Origin: Rhytidiadelphus loreus | Taxonomy: Eukaryota > Streptophyta > Bryopsida > Hypnales > Hylocomiaceae | Assembly (NCBI GenBank): GCA_947034895.1 | Contig: OX344764.1 | Span: 69,297,348 to 69,361,347 of the forward strand | DNA length: 64,000 bases | Reading direction: 5' to 3' | Part shown: one piece after another, positions 21,858-34,235 of the stretch | How positions within the stretch are numbered: position 1 is the stretch's first letter | Layout of the letters: each line of letters begins with the position of its first letter | Made by a program: the position numbers and the translations under genes | The notes under the pieces: model-generated | The model's input: the letters and a program-made list of their open reading frames with translations, nothing else | Database searches by the model: none | What the model was told of the DNA's origin: nothing

Positions 21858-24800
21858 CTACAATAATCCCCGACGACGCTTGTAGTCGTTCACAGTTAAA
21901 GTCAAACTATGCCGCCGCCCATCATTTTGCTCAACCTGCCCACAGCAAAAAAAAACATGTTTTAGAGGGAAGAATTTTGACAACGATTTTGATTTTCAAT
22001 GTAGACAGGTATTGGGAGGTTGCAGTGACTCAATCCTCCTCAAATCACAACATACCGTGATCACAATTCTGGAAGTCACCCAATTCTAGAACGTGCGAAC
22101 CCTGAAATGGAATTCTAGCTAAGTCCAATTCTGAGGAGATTGAAATTAGAAAAGTTTAAAAAGCATGAGCCACTCACCTGGACTCCACAGGTGGCTTCAA
22201 GATGAGCTTTTCGAGCCATGTAGGCCTGCACAAACGCTTGGTGAGTACCACCTGGACCCTTGGTGTTCCCAAGCTTGGACAATGAGATGGGCAACACAAA
22301 ATCATGCAACGCATAAAGTTTTCTCCTGTCAGCAGCAGCCTGTGATTCAACATGCTTCGGTACTTCGCTCTGTTCACTTGTCTTGGCACCAGCCTTTTCT
22401 ACTCCATCTGCCAAAATATCAAATGCTATAATTTAGAATGGTAGTATCAAAGTCAACAAGTCAACAAGACGCCAAAAGTTGGGACACGTTCACCAATGGT
22501 GCACAAAAGGGAGATTCAGACGCACAGCTACTTCTCTCGTCTCTGTAGCTGGAGTCTGCAACAGGTTACATGCACCCTGCCTAAAAATAAAAATAACAAA
22601 TGTATTTCAAACGATATTTCATACTTACCCACTGCATTGACGCCTTCAGTTGCCTCTTTCTCCTCTGCCTTTGGCTGTGATTGATAATAATTTTGACTAC
22701 GAGTCCAGCGGCGAGAAAAGGGATCATAGCCAGCTTCACCTTCCCTAGCAAATGTGTTAACAGGCTTCAACATTGACGCATTCTTGAAATTCTCCATCCT
22801 GCATTCTCCAAATACATCATTCCATTAGTTCATTGACGAGCTCAAACCACTCCCGCTGACAACAAAGAAACACCATCAATATTCAAAACACAAGCAGTAA
22901 TGATTGCGCACCTGTTTCGCCGATTCATCTCTGCCAATGCCATTGCTTTGGCATCTTTGCTTTTAACTTGAGTGCCATACAACTCCAACTCCTTCAATCG
23001 GGACTGCAACTTCTCAACCTCAACATATTCCCCTTTCTCTTCTGCTATACCCAGCTCTTTAATTATGCGATTTTTCTCCAAAGCAATATTCACTGGACGC
23101 GATGCAGCCATTTTCTTCTCTTGCAACATTTGCTTGACAGTAGATGCTGAATAAACGAACTGATTAACCTTGAGAATCGCGTCTTTCTTCTCCAAAACGT
23201 CGGCCTTCAAAGGTCTGCTTCCCTTCGCAGTATCAACTTCTCGCAAGAACTCATTGATTTCTTTTTCTGAAATCAGAGCCAGTCCAAGGTACATTAAAAA
23301 GTTGTAATTTGTTAATCGCATTATCAAAACAAATTACAACAAGCTGCATAGATTAAAGAATAGCATGAAATTCAGTCTAATGATAAACTAGAATCACTCG
23401 TTCTTGAAGCACCTAGAAACCAGCGTAAAACTTATAGTATCAAAAACCTTGAGCATAGGCGATACAGCTATGCTGAAAAAACCGATAGGCTGCATAGTCG
23501 AAACTACGAAATGGAGGTCTCACCTGACGCTGGTTGATCAGAAGCTCGAACCATCTGCCACCTGGCTGCAGAATTTCCCCACAACAAATTTAGATACTTG
23601 CATGTCATAAAATTTTCAAACTTGTACTGCTTGTCTGGATCCTTCGCATCGACGTTCTTTACTTGGCATACTCGATATATGCTTTGACCAGTCTTCTCGT
23701 TTACTCCAATGCCAATCCTCACGAAACAACCAACTATAATATCCTCGAAAAAAGGTTCCATAAACCACTTGGCAAGCTTTGAGCGTCTAATTACAATAGA
23801 TTTGATGTCTTCCTCGGCCGCCAAGTCCTCTCCCTTGTCTCCAAGTTCATCACCTGAGCCACCCAGATCACTATGCTCGTCGTCTTCTCTTTCACTATCC
23901 GCATCATCCTCACTTGGAGGTTCAGATTCACTGGCATGTGCAAAGTCAAGTTAGCACTGTCATAGGCGATGGAATTAAAGTAGAGGATACTGTTAGGGAC
24001 CTCATCACGCCTCCCATATCGACGCCTGTTACCAACAACAACTCATCCATTCATACACTTGGTTGGACTTCTTCGCAAGCGGTGTAGCATGACTGGCTAC
24101 ATGTCTACGGTCACTTATCTTGAATGTTATCTTATCTTTCCACAGCTCCATAAATCTCCCCAAAACTACACGCCTACGAATGAAAAAATGCTTAAAGTGA
24201 CGCAAATAGTATCCTCTACCCTAATCAATATTCCAAACTTCAACATACCTATTGCATCACCTAACATTAACTATTAAAAAGTGATATTCAAGTCTTCAAA
24301 GGCTCACCTGTAACTCAGGCTCTCGCGGGGCTTCTTTCTCCCAGGAGAATGGGTCTCCCTGCTAGGAGTCAAACCCGAATCCCGTCTCTTTCGCAGTGAG
24401 CTCGGATCTTGAGCCTTCTGTCTCCGGGCTACAAGCTCATTGAGAGCATTCTCTTTCTTACTTCGAGTACCTTCTCTTACCGACGAACGCATTCGAGAAG
24501 ATGGGGGACCAAGGTCCTTCTCGCGTCTATGACTAGGTCTTGAAGAAGCTTCGGCTAGTCTGTTACCCCGACTTTTCCTCAGTGCAAGCCAAGTGTCTCG
24601 CTTTTCGCTACGTTCTGCCAACTCCATCTCACGCTCGAGCTCTGTCATTTGCGCCAGGTTATGCCTGTCTTCTTCATCCTTGTACAGATCGCTTCCGTAA
24701 GAAAATTCACTATTGTACCCGTCATCTCTTGGACCGTCCTCTCCATCTTTGTCTGACGATTCGAAACTGCAAGCACGACAGGCCATCAGACTCACCACTC

Positions 24801-26150
24801 AAAAAAAAAGCAGGCTGCAAATAATTCCCGTGATTCAGATGGGGCTAATTGTAATATCACCTAACCTTACAATACGGTTCCACCAATTGCAAATTGGACC
24901 CAAACCAAGCTCCACTAATAATGATAATGACACCGGGTAATCCATCACACCGGCATCAAAGGAGTCCTCAAGAAAAATATTCCCGCATTGGAGGGATTTT
25001 GAGAGTCACCCCGCATCCTAAGGGCATGCCCGTGTCAGGTACAGCTGGGAAATTAATCCAAACAAAAGGAAATATATCTCGAAGCATGCAGACTACCCGG
25101 TGCATTGTATTTAAGGGTTTCCCCAACCAAAACCGTATACCAGAGTTCCACCATGTGCAATTTGACAATTGAACCCAAACAACGGCTGCGGGAAATCCAT
25201 CACACCAACATAAAAGAAACCCTCACGACAGAGATCCACTGAGATGATACACGCTAACCTGCATCTTCGAACGCTTAAGCGCAATGATCCTCCTTAGTAC
25301 AGCTACCCTCCGATCTTCAAAAAAATAAAAAAGGAAACATGTCTCGGAGCATGCAGACACATCGACGCATTGAATTTTAGGGTTTGGAGATACTCATCGA
25401 GACTTAACCCTTGCACTCGCAAAATACACTGCACTGACGTCTCCGTAGGGCCTCCGTGTTCCTTACGGTACATTCTCACCAAAGTATATCATAAAATAAG
25501 CCCCGCGATGATGGAGGACTGCGATCGAAGAGGATTTGGGTGCGACTGTTTTGTCCCCCTCAACTCAGGATTCAAATATTGTGAATTTACCCTTTGGGGT
25601 TGAAGTCTCAGAGCACACAGACTTGCAAAATACACTGAAATGAGCCTCCGTAGCAACCTCTGTGTCCTTACATTCTCACCAAGGGATATCATATCCTTAA
25701 GAGGATAAATTAAGTCCCGTGATGATGAAGGATAGAGATCGGAGAGGGCTTAGTGCCATTATTTATCCGTTAGGGTTTAAGTCTCAGAGCGCACACACTT
25801 GCAAAACACACTGAAATCGAGTCCCCATAGGTATCTCTGTGTCCTTTAAGAATTAAATTCTTGGAGATGCATAAACAATGAAGCAGAAAGAGCAGTGGGA
25901 AGTTGTACCGTTTCTTGAGAGGCATTTTGGATCCTTTAGCCTGCTCGCCCGAGCGCCCGCCTCCTCTCTCGTCAAAATCGTCATCGTCGTCTTCGTCGTC
26001 GTTATCAGGACTGGAATCGCTGCGGTCGTCGGAGCTCATGGACGATGCGCGCCGTCGCTTGTTGGAAGACGGTGTGTGCGAGCGACCCCCACCCTCCTTG
26101 GGCCGACCCGCGGCTTCCAGCAACGCTTCCTCTAACTCATAGTCCGCCAT
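21858..26150 (-). CDS. VIP5: RTF1/VIP5, Paf1-complex subunit with Plus3 domain (7 exons, complete)
   Basis: Joined exons 26150-25909, 24766-24308, 23930-23524, 23266-22912, 22798-22629, 22407-22178 and 21935-21858 give 646 residues, close to the roughly 640 of plant VIP5. All introns are GT-AG and all phases agree. Residues 1-275 are charged and disordered: acidic and serine runs near 45-75, and a basic, arginine-rich stretch about 150-233. The Plus3 domain starts near residue 276 (RRSKLAKWFMEPFFED) and includes YRVCQVKNVDAKDPDKQYKF and NSAARWQM. A charged helical region follows (SASTVKQMLQEKK, then a likely coiled coil). The C-terminus ends LTVNDYKRRRGLL. The family acts in the nucleus in the Paf1 complex on elongating RNA polymerase II, promoting H2B ubiquitination and H3K4 methylation; in Arabidopsis it keeps FLC expressed. 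Intron 1 (25908-24767) is unusually long and internally repetitive. Identification is firm; expression is not shown by sequence. Confidence 0.95.
24880..25860. repeat. Tandem duplications within RTF1 intron 1
   Basis: Two sets of degenerate repeats fill the intron. In the first, the words AATCCATCACACC, GCATGCAGAC and TTTAGGGTTT-like blocks recur between about 24940-25110 and 25190-25385. In the second, GTCTCAGAGC(A/G)CACA, CTTGCAAAA(T/C)ACACTG and a TCTGTGTCCTT block recur from about 25606 and 25781, with an older unit near 25410. The spacing of the last two units is about 175 bases. No coding role is seen. Confidence 0.6.
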
Positions 26151-29100
26151 CGCTACCGGCTTTCCAAATCGAAGGCAACAAGCTACAGAAACACCGTCTT
26201 GCCTTTGTCTCACCACATTAAAACGCAAACGGTGAGTTCCGAACCCTAAGAATCATAAACCCTAAACCTTCATAGCTTCTCAATTCCTTGCAACAAAGAC
26301 AGTCAAGTTCAGACGAGGGCTGTGCCGGGAAAGCGATTTCGATGGAGTAATGAAGCTGCTTACATTACATCTATTATCGCGGATGAAACATGCAACAAAT
26401 TTTACTTCTTCATCCAAAGTAGGTACGTTCATCCAAATGAGTGATTCCATATTGAAGAATCTAGTCATTGAATATGCTCAAAAAGAGAGGAATATATCAC
26501 GATAATTCCTTTAAATTTTTTGTAAGTGTTATTGAACAAATTTTTGCTATAAAAAACCTTGAATGTATTATAGTAGATGTCCCTTGGAGAATGTTTCCAA
26601 AAGGAATATACACTAGCTCATTGACAGGTACTTTCATGGTGTATAAGTATTTGAAACATTCAACAAGTTGAACAATCTTACATAAAATTCCTTGTGAAGT
26701 TGTCTCACCAGGGTCTTGAAAGGATCATAGAAAATGATTTTTTAATGTAAAAATAAATAAAATAGTGTTTAACTTCTTACCATAACATTGAACTATATCT
26801 TCTTATACTATACAAATGGAGGCTAACTTTAACGAGAACTTTAATTTAAAAGTTATTGTTCAATTATATGACCAAATTTTCCATTTAATATATTGTATAT
26901 GACATATTGATATATATGTCATTGTTGAAAGGTCAAAATGTGTCAAAAGACATGGCATGAAGCGTCATAAGGCAATGTATTAATTTCATGTCTTTTATTG
27001 AATAACAATGACGTATAAAGATGCATTAATTTAATATACAATAGATTTGTAACTATAGATACGAAAATGCATATTCAATATTAACAAGTGACAAAGACAT
27101 TAGTATAACAATTAGTAATTTTTTTTTTAAAAGCCCAATATTAAATAATGGATTGTGTACAAAGAACAAGATTTATGATGAAATTTCACATTATAGTTCA
27201 TCATGGAAAAAAAATTGTTGCTAAAAAAAATCCATATTAGAATCAGTTTTTTAATAATTTAAACAAAAATCATTCTACAAGAAAATTTTCAAAATAAGTG
27301 ACAATGATGAAGTATCAATAATGTTAAATAATTTGTTGATATTTATTTTGATAGAATTTCATTATGGTTTATATCAATCAAAATTCAATTTTGCTCTTCA
27401 AAGATATAAATTGTCAAAAACCTTCAAATGTTCAAGTTTGCAACCCTAAAATGGTGACAAAATATTATATTAGTATTTGCTACCAAAATGAAAGACTTGT
27501 CTTCAATTTGTGCAGAATGGGGAAGTATGATTGTCATTTGTTTTGCTTGTGCAGCCTTAGTGTATCAAGAACATATTCAAAATTGCCCTCAACAAATTTC
27601 AAGTGCTAGCATTATAAAATATTATTTAAAGAATCGTTTGATTAAATGTTTTATATTTCCTTCAATATCACATTGGCCATTGTTGATAGTTTTATTTGTA
27701 ATTTATGCTACAACAATTTTTTATTTTCAAACTTTTCCCATTGCCATTGGAGGTTTCTTTGCAATTATTGTAATGTACCAAATGCTTGTTTTTTGCTTAC
27801 AAAAAAAATCCCAAATATTAAAGCATCAAGCACAAGTACAAACTTGTAATTATGTAAGTGAAATATTCCCAAAATTATATTATTGTATTGCATATTGTAT
27901 GAATATTGTTTGTAAAATAAGCAAATTTGAATTCATCTATTTTTGTTCATGATACATTTAAACTTTCACTTGTATTGTGATATAAATTATATTGTCATAA
28001 AATATTTTGACAAGATTTTTCACTATATTTAATATAATTGTAAAATATAGATATTCACAAATTTTATCTATTGAATATAATATTCACTTACAAAAATAAA
28101 ATTAGAAATTTGGATGTGTGAAGACATAAAAGCAATGATTGCCTTTTTATGAAGCCCATTTCAAAAATTGACTAAATCATTATTATCTACCATTGTTCAC
28201 AATATATTTGTATCGATCTCTACACATAAACTAATTAAAATTATCGTGGACATTCAGAAAAATAGGCCAGTGAAGATTCCACATTTGTGGGATGACCATG
28301 GAAGTTTACACTATTATGAAGGATTACATTTTTGAACAAGTCTTGTTGATTCTTATAATTTGAAAAATAACTCAAAAGCATAAAAATTTCAATAATAATG
28401 TACAATTCTAATTATGCAATTTTCAATGAGATGAGTTTGTTACACATATTGAATATTGAATTTGCTAAAAGTATTTTTCTAACATTTTTTATTTTTATTT
28501 TTAGAAGTCATTAGAGCTATTGACACATAGTAAGAAAGTTTGACAATTTAATTATATTTCCAATGATAAGTCATTTTTCTATTACATGACTTTAGTTTTC
28601 AAACTTGGAAGGCCATTGAAATATTTTTATTTTGCATATTTTGAATTCCCTATGCTATGCTTTATATTGACCCTCCTTTCACAAATATAATTAAATTGGA
28701 AATTTTGACTAAATTATGCAAATTTTGATTTCTAAAAAATGAGACATAATACCCCTCCAAACCACCATTACACTTCGAGGTCAAATTAATTGTATGTGGT
28801 CTCAAAAGTATCATCTTAGTCAACTTTTGGTAGGAACTAAAATTAATGCGTAAGGCCGATGCAAAACTCAACTCGATTATAGTACGCTACAATTGACTTG
28901 AATTCCAACTGTAATACATGTGTAGGGAAAATTTTACAAAAAATGTGTGGGCCAACTCAATTAATTGTGCAGGGAATGTCAATAATTAACCATTTATTTT
29001 TCTTTCAATGTAGATTTATTGTAAGTAAAATTTTTGAAACTATTGCTTATAGTTGTGTTCAAAATTTTCTCTTCAATATGGAATGTGAGCCTATTTACAT

Positions 29101-29172
29101 AATTTTAATACATTTTTCATACAAAACCAACACAAATTTTTCTCTCAATTCCAAATATACCGGATTTGATAA
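26151..29172. other. RTF1 upstream region and AT-rich intergenic DNA
   Basis: 26151-26470 has higher GC and is the likely RTF1 promoter and leader. The rest is very AT-rich with no recognisable gene. The open frame 27488-27952 (+, 154 codons) is hydrophobic and ATG-initiated. It has no recognisable family, and its AT-rich codons match the background, so I treat it as chance. Confidence 0.4.
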
Positions 29173-29304
29173 TACCATCAAACTTGAGATGAATTGAATA
29201 TGCTAGAGAATAATCAATGCACTTCAATAATTTTCCGGTACCTTCAAACTTGAGATGAATTGAATATGCTAGAGAATAATATATGCACTTCAATAATTTT
29301 CCAA
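29173..29304 (+). repeat. Tandem duplication, two units of 66 bases
   Basis: Units 29173-29238 and 29239-29304 share TCAAACTTGAGATGAATTGA, TATGCTAGAGAATAAT and GCACTTCAATAATTTTCC almost without change, indicating a recent event. Confidence 0.8.
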
Positions 29305-29392
29305 AACAACTATATAAAGTGAATTGACTACAAATCCTAGAATATAAAAAAGATTAAACCTTAGAAGATGTTTGAGGCCAAAACAAGATTGA

Positions 29393-29436
29393 GAGTTCCC
29401 AAGCATTCCCGAACAACGGAGAATGCTGGGAACTGT
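29393..29436. repeat. Short hairpin
   Basis: AGTTCCCAAGCATTC is followed within about 12 bases by its near inverse, GAATGCTGGGAACT. That gives a stem of about 14 pairs with one mismatch. The position does not suit a terminator of any known gene here. Confidence 0.5.
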
Positions 29437-29676
29437 GCCACAACAACGATTTGACGTGGCCGCAACTGTGCTAGGTTGTCTGGTATTAATTAATTATTTA
29501 TTTTTTTATTTTCTTAAAACTTTGATTGTTCCCAAGCCTGAAACGGAACTTCCTTGCCCTAAAATCTCATGTAATGCATGGAAACCTTTGTTTTCTATTA
29601 AAAATACTATATCTCAACCATTCATTTAGTTTGTTCATTAGATGTGAATTCATTTTCATTTTCATCACCTTTATCT

Positions 29677-30629
29677 TTAACCCCTAAATGATTTGGACTA
29701 TGTTTTCACCAAAACCGCTGAAAAACTGTCATTTCTAGGACAAGTACCATATTTTTGAAAAAAAACATTTTTGGACACATCTAACTGTAGGATCTTGTAG
29801 TAAACTAGTTTGAGAAGATTTGGAAAAAATTTCAGAATTTTTCACCATGTAGATTGCAAGATATTAACGTTTGAAGTAACAAAAATCATTTTTTTGTCCC
29901 TGCAAAAACATGGGCAGCAGCACTTCAGAAGGTCACATTAGTATGAAAAAATGTCCAAAATGGTGGTTACTCTTTGGATTCATTCTTCAAGGCAAGTTGG
30001 CTACATGCTTGAAATTTTTTAGATCATTTGGAATTGTACAACATATAGGAAAAAACTAGTAAGTAGAAAGAAGTAGAGAGTGATTCAAAATACTAAATCG
30101 TTAACCATTTATTTATGGAATTGAAAAATGCCAATCCCAATGGTTGTAATGTTTTAATAATCAATATACACCTAATGTTTTTGTTTTTTTCCAAGAATAT
30201 TTAAAATTGAGTTAAATAAAGGAGTTCAAAGTTTATTTTAGAGTAGAGATTCCATAACTACCTACAAACTACCTCAAACTAAAATTCCTCATAACTTTTG
30301 ATTCATTGATCCAAATGGAATGATTCCAAACTTTCCATGTAGATATAAATCTAAAGAATCAATTTAAAATTAAAATTTAAAAATAAAGTGATTTTTAAAG
30401 AAGTTTTTTCTTCTGCCCAGGATGCCCGAAGATCAAGCAAAACTACATATCATACAATAACTTTTGAACTGTGTAGTCAAAAGTTATGAAAATTGTTGGG
30501 CCTTAAAGCTACACCTTGGTAAAATGTTGTGTGAAAATTTCAAAGAAAAAAAATAAAAATTCTATTCATAGTGAGCTGCCCAAAAAAGTTATAATGCCAA
30601 AAAACAATGTTTGGGCGTTTAGGGGTTAA
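29677..30629 (+). mobile_element. Family A element, subfamily II, copy 4
   Basis: A 953-base unit from TTAACCCCTAAATGATTTGG to GGGCGTTTAGGGGTTAA. The interior is recognisably homologous to copies 1 and 3 (GTAGGATCTTGTAG, AAAAAATTTCAGAATTTTTC, GATTGCAAGATATTAACGTT) but clearly more diverged, and closest to 49957-51468. No coding capacity. Confidence 0.75.
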
Positions 30630-33600
30630 ACATGACGAACTAATAATAATTATATTATCTTTATTACTATGATTGCATAACATGCATTCAAATCACTCCA
30701 AATGTGTTTCTACCATTTGTCTATGTCAATTTTATTATAATTGCAATTTGTTCAAGTTTACAAGGTAACAACCAATATTATGATCTAACACAATTCTTAG
30801 GTCCAAAAGTCCATAGTGTCACTTCCATGCAAGAGAGAGAAATAACTCCAATTTTTTATTTATAGAATTGGTGTACTTTAAGCACTACAAAGTTCATATT
30901 TTGAATGGTTAATATAGTGCTTTAAAACTTACTATGTTTTGTCCAAATTAAATAACTTCTCATTCATCACAAGGTTTCCTTGAATCTTTAGATAAAAGTT
31001 TTCTTTATGACCAATTTGAAAAAAAAATTGAGGTGAATAAAATGTTTGTCCAAAAGTTTAATTAATTTTTTTTTAAAGTAAGATTTGGACATTAAAAAAA
31101 TGAAGAATATGTTTATTTTGGGTCTCACATCAAAAGCATTCATTCAATGGTCTCATGACAACGTGAAAATACACCAAAATATCCCTCTACTCTTTCCTCA
31201 CAAGTAGACTTCCATTAAAAGTGTCTCCAAAGTATCATTAAACCGTTCCCATTTTTAACTTTTATCAGTTGACTATTGAATTCTCTAAATTTTGGTTTTA
31301 GAACCAAACTATGTGACAGTTTCAGTGGCCTAGTAAAGAGTTCCACTCTAAAAATTCATAGAAATTACATGTCTTATCCAAAAAATTTAATTTTTTTTTT
31401 GAAAATTCATGATTTTCAATTGCTAGTACTACAAAAATAATTTTTTTCCTAAAAAAAAAGGTGCCTCCAACTATGATGAATTGCGTATGTTGACCTGGTT
31501 TCTCAAACACTGACCACACTCAGCAAGCAACATCAATGGAATTGTAAAATTTGACAAGTCAATAAGTAACTTAAACAAGACACGTAAAGTGCAAGTAGAG
31601 GCCAACTGTGACTAGGACACTGATGGGCGTCTCTATCTCCACAGCCACCCCAACAAATGTTGGTGCATATCTTACCACATTTTCACTGTCGTACTCACAT
31701 TAATTTTGATAGCCAATTAATAATTTTGAAAGCATACCTGAACTGGTCAATTTTTGTAGGAAGAAAAATGGAATTGTCATCAAACCCAAGTAGTTTCATA
31801 TTTTTTGAAACTTTGTAAAATTAGTTACAAATTTTTGAAGTTGAAACACAATGGTCTCTAAAAGTGATCATCTCCTCAAATGTACACTATTGGTATATTG
31901 AAGAAAGCAAAATGTACCCACATGTCATGATCTCTTTTAGAGCATGGGTGCTTTTAGAGTAGACTACTTTAAGTTACAACATGTTTCTGACAATGTTAAG
32001 TGTTTTAGCATAATTATGTCCAATTGAGCAATGGTAGTGGGGATAATTTTTTGCAATCAAGAAATAGAAATAATGAAGATTGCATTGTTTTTTGCAAACC
32101 TATTTCCAAGAAGAGTAAAACTAAAAACTAATCATAGTGGCATACAAAAGAATGAACACAAGAAACTAAGTGAGAAACTAGAAATCAATATGTTGGGGTT
32201 TTATATCTTAATGATAAGAAGAGTCTTTGTCACCATTACCATTAATGCAAATCCATTTACTATGATATCTCAACAAACAAATTTCCAATCAAGGTAGCTA
32301 TGGATTTTGTCCATAGAGAAACTACTACCTCACTAGTATGTCATCTAATTCTAGTTACCTTAAATGAATGAAAGTTCACATCATATTCCCCTCATTTATG
32401 AAAATAGGGACCCCTCTCTTGCACAAATGGGGCCTTGGTGGAAATTAAGCAAGTTGTATACCTTATGTGTGTATTTTTTATGTGCCTTTAGGTTTAGTAT
32501 TGTAAATATTGTCTTTATTTTGTAGTTGAGGATCCCTTTTTCTAAAGTCAATCATAATGCTCATTGGTAAAGATAGATGTAAAAAATAAACAAGTAGTAG
32601 GAAGGATTACCTTAGTAGCTGATAGTATAGAGTAGCTGGCATGCCTTAACTCTTAGAAAGGATCAAGAGGTCCAAATTTGGGCCCAAATTGAACTTAAAT
32701 TGTTTTTTGTTACACTTATGAGTTGGGTCATTTGGTGAATCAAAATATCAACATTAGTTCTTTTGGGTGTAAGTTGCTACTAACATTGATAATTTATTTA
32801 AGATTTGGTAGTTTAAGCTCATACATCCAAGATTATTTTGTATTTTTTTTAGTATGTTATAAACAAAAACAATAGTCACAGCTTTGATACGTCTTTAACA
32901 ATTGTTTTTGAATTGAAAAATAGGACATTAAAGTAAACATTCTATAAACCATATATTAAGAAGAAAATACAACAATTTTGCAAATGGATTGAAAGAATGT
33001 AATATTTGATTGCAAGGAGGTTAAAAATTTGAAAGTAATTAAAAAACAACCGATTTTCCATTTTCCATGTCAAATCTAAAATTACAATCATGTAAACAAT
33101 ACAAGGTGACATGTCTATGAAATTACCCCCTACAAATAATGCACAACATCTATTCATGAGAGTTTGGGTTAATTTTGAATACAACTATTTTCAATACTTT
33201 AAAAACTCAATCAAATCCATATGGTGTCCAAAAAATGCAAACTAAGAGAATTTGAAATCTCTTTTTGACATTCAACAAGATCTATGAAATATTTAGTTAA
33301 TATAATAATAGGAATCATGCAATTCATGACATTGTATATCAAGTAAGTATGTCTTCCTAAAACACTATTGAAAATTCAAGAATACAACAAGGTATCCCTT
33401 TGTGTTATTCAAGGAAGTTAGGCCACCTCATCTTTTTGAAAAAAAGTGATTTGTTAGATTACCTAAGAGCTCTTTAATTTAAGCCCTAAATACTTGAACT
33501 AAAAATACTAAGATTAATTTTGAAAATTTGTAAGAGATTACAAAGATTACTCCAAATCATTATATCATCAATTCATGTAAATCAATATTATTTTTAACAC

Positions 33601-33690
33601 ATTACATGATTTTCCCTCAATAAAAATTAATTGGATGAAATGCACCCATCATCATCCGCCCAAGTGGATGGTAAACCACTTAGAGTTTAA
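30630..33690. other. AT-rich intergenic DNA
   Basis: No gene seen. A degenerate family C relative lies at about 31735-31975 (shared AAATGGAATTGTCATC, CCCAAGTAGTTTCATATTTT and TCAAATGTACA words, reading in the same direction as 2955-3280). Elsewhere there are only short AT-rich frames. Confidence 0.4.
31735..31975 (+). mobile_element. Degenerate family C relative
   Basis: It matches the interior of the TA-flanked unit at 2955-3280 (AAATTTTTGAAGTTGAAACA and the TCCTCAAATGTACA region), but neither end retains the AGGTAGGAGG terminus. Boundaries are approximate. Confidence 0.45.
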
Positions 33691-34235
33691 CAAACTAAGT
33701 TACAACTGGTGAGTAACTTTAATGTTATGTCACTTGTGTAAGCGGACGTCTTTAGATGCAGTTACCTACCGACGTCTGTTTCCCTCAAAGCCCGCCCGTC
33801 GTGCTCAACCTTCATCGTTACCATCGATTCTCGATGCGCGCTCCCAATTTTCCAATTTACGTCTCCCGCGACACCGTCGCGCCCATTCCGAGAGCTTTCG
33901 ATTAAGGTATGACATGCCCATGCGGCCTTTAATTCCATCGAAATCATTCTCTCTCTCTCTCGGTGTCACTCGCCGGGGAAGCTCTCAAGATTTTGTTCCG
34001 GTGTCTGATATTCAACACGCTGTGAGTCCTTTGGAGTTGACGGATTGTCTCCCTTACGACGCCATTTTCTTCTTGTCATTCGCTTTCCTGCCACATCTGT
34101 TGGGATTTTTTTTCTTGATTTTTTTTCTTTTTGTTCATGTGATAAATTGACGGTGGTCGTTTGAAAAGAGAGGGAGACAGAGCGGCGGCGGAGTTTTTCA
34201 GGTGCGGTGATTTTGATGCGATGAGACCCTGAATT
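33691..34235 (+). promoter_or_regulatory. Elongin C upstream and leader region with a long upstream frame
   Basis: The shift from AT-rich DNA to moderate GC near 33710 marks the start of the elongin C locus. An ATG-initiated frame at 33722-34150 (142 codons, arginine- and serine-rich early, hydrophobic at its end) precedes the elongin C start without overlapping it. It has no recognisable family. It may be untranslated leader, an upstream ORF, or chance. A CT microsatellite lies near 33948-33961. Confidence 0.4.

Noticed and set aside
25878..26142. Plus-strand serine-rich and hydrophobic frames at the RTF1 start
   Set aside because: They are shadows of the acidic and serine-rich RTF1 exon 1 on the other strand.
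27488..27952. 154-codon hydrophobic open frame
   Set aside because: It sits in very AT-rich DNA whose codons naturally give Ile/Phe/Tyr. There is no recognisable family, and no splice or GC shift marks a gene.
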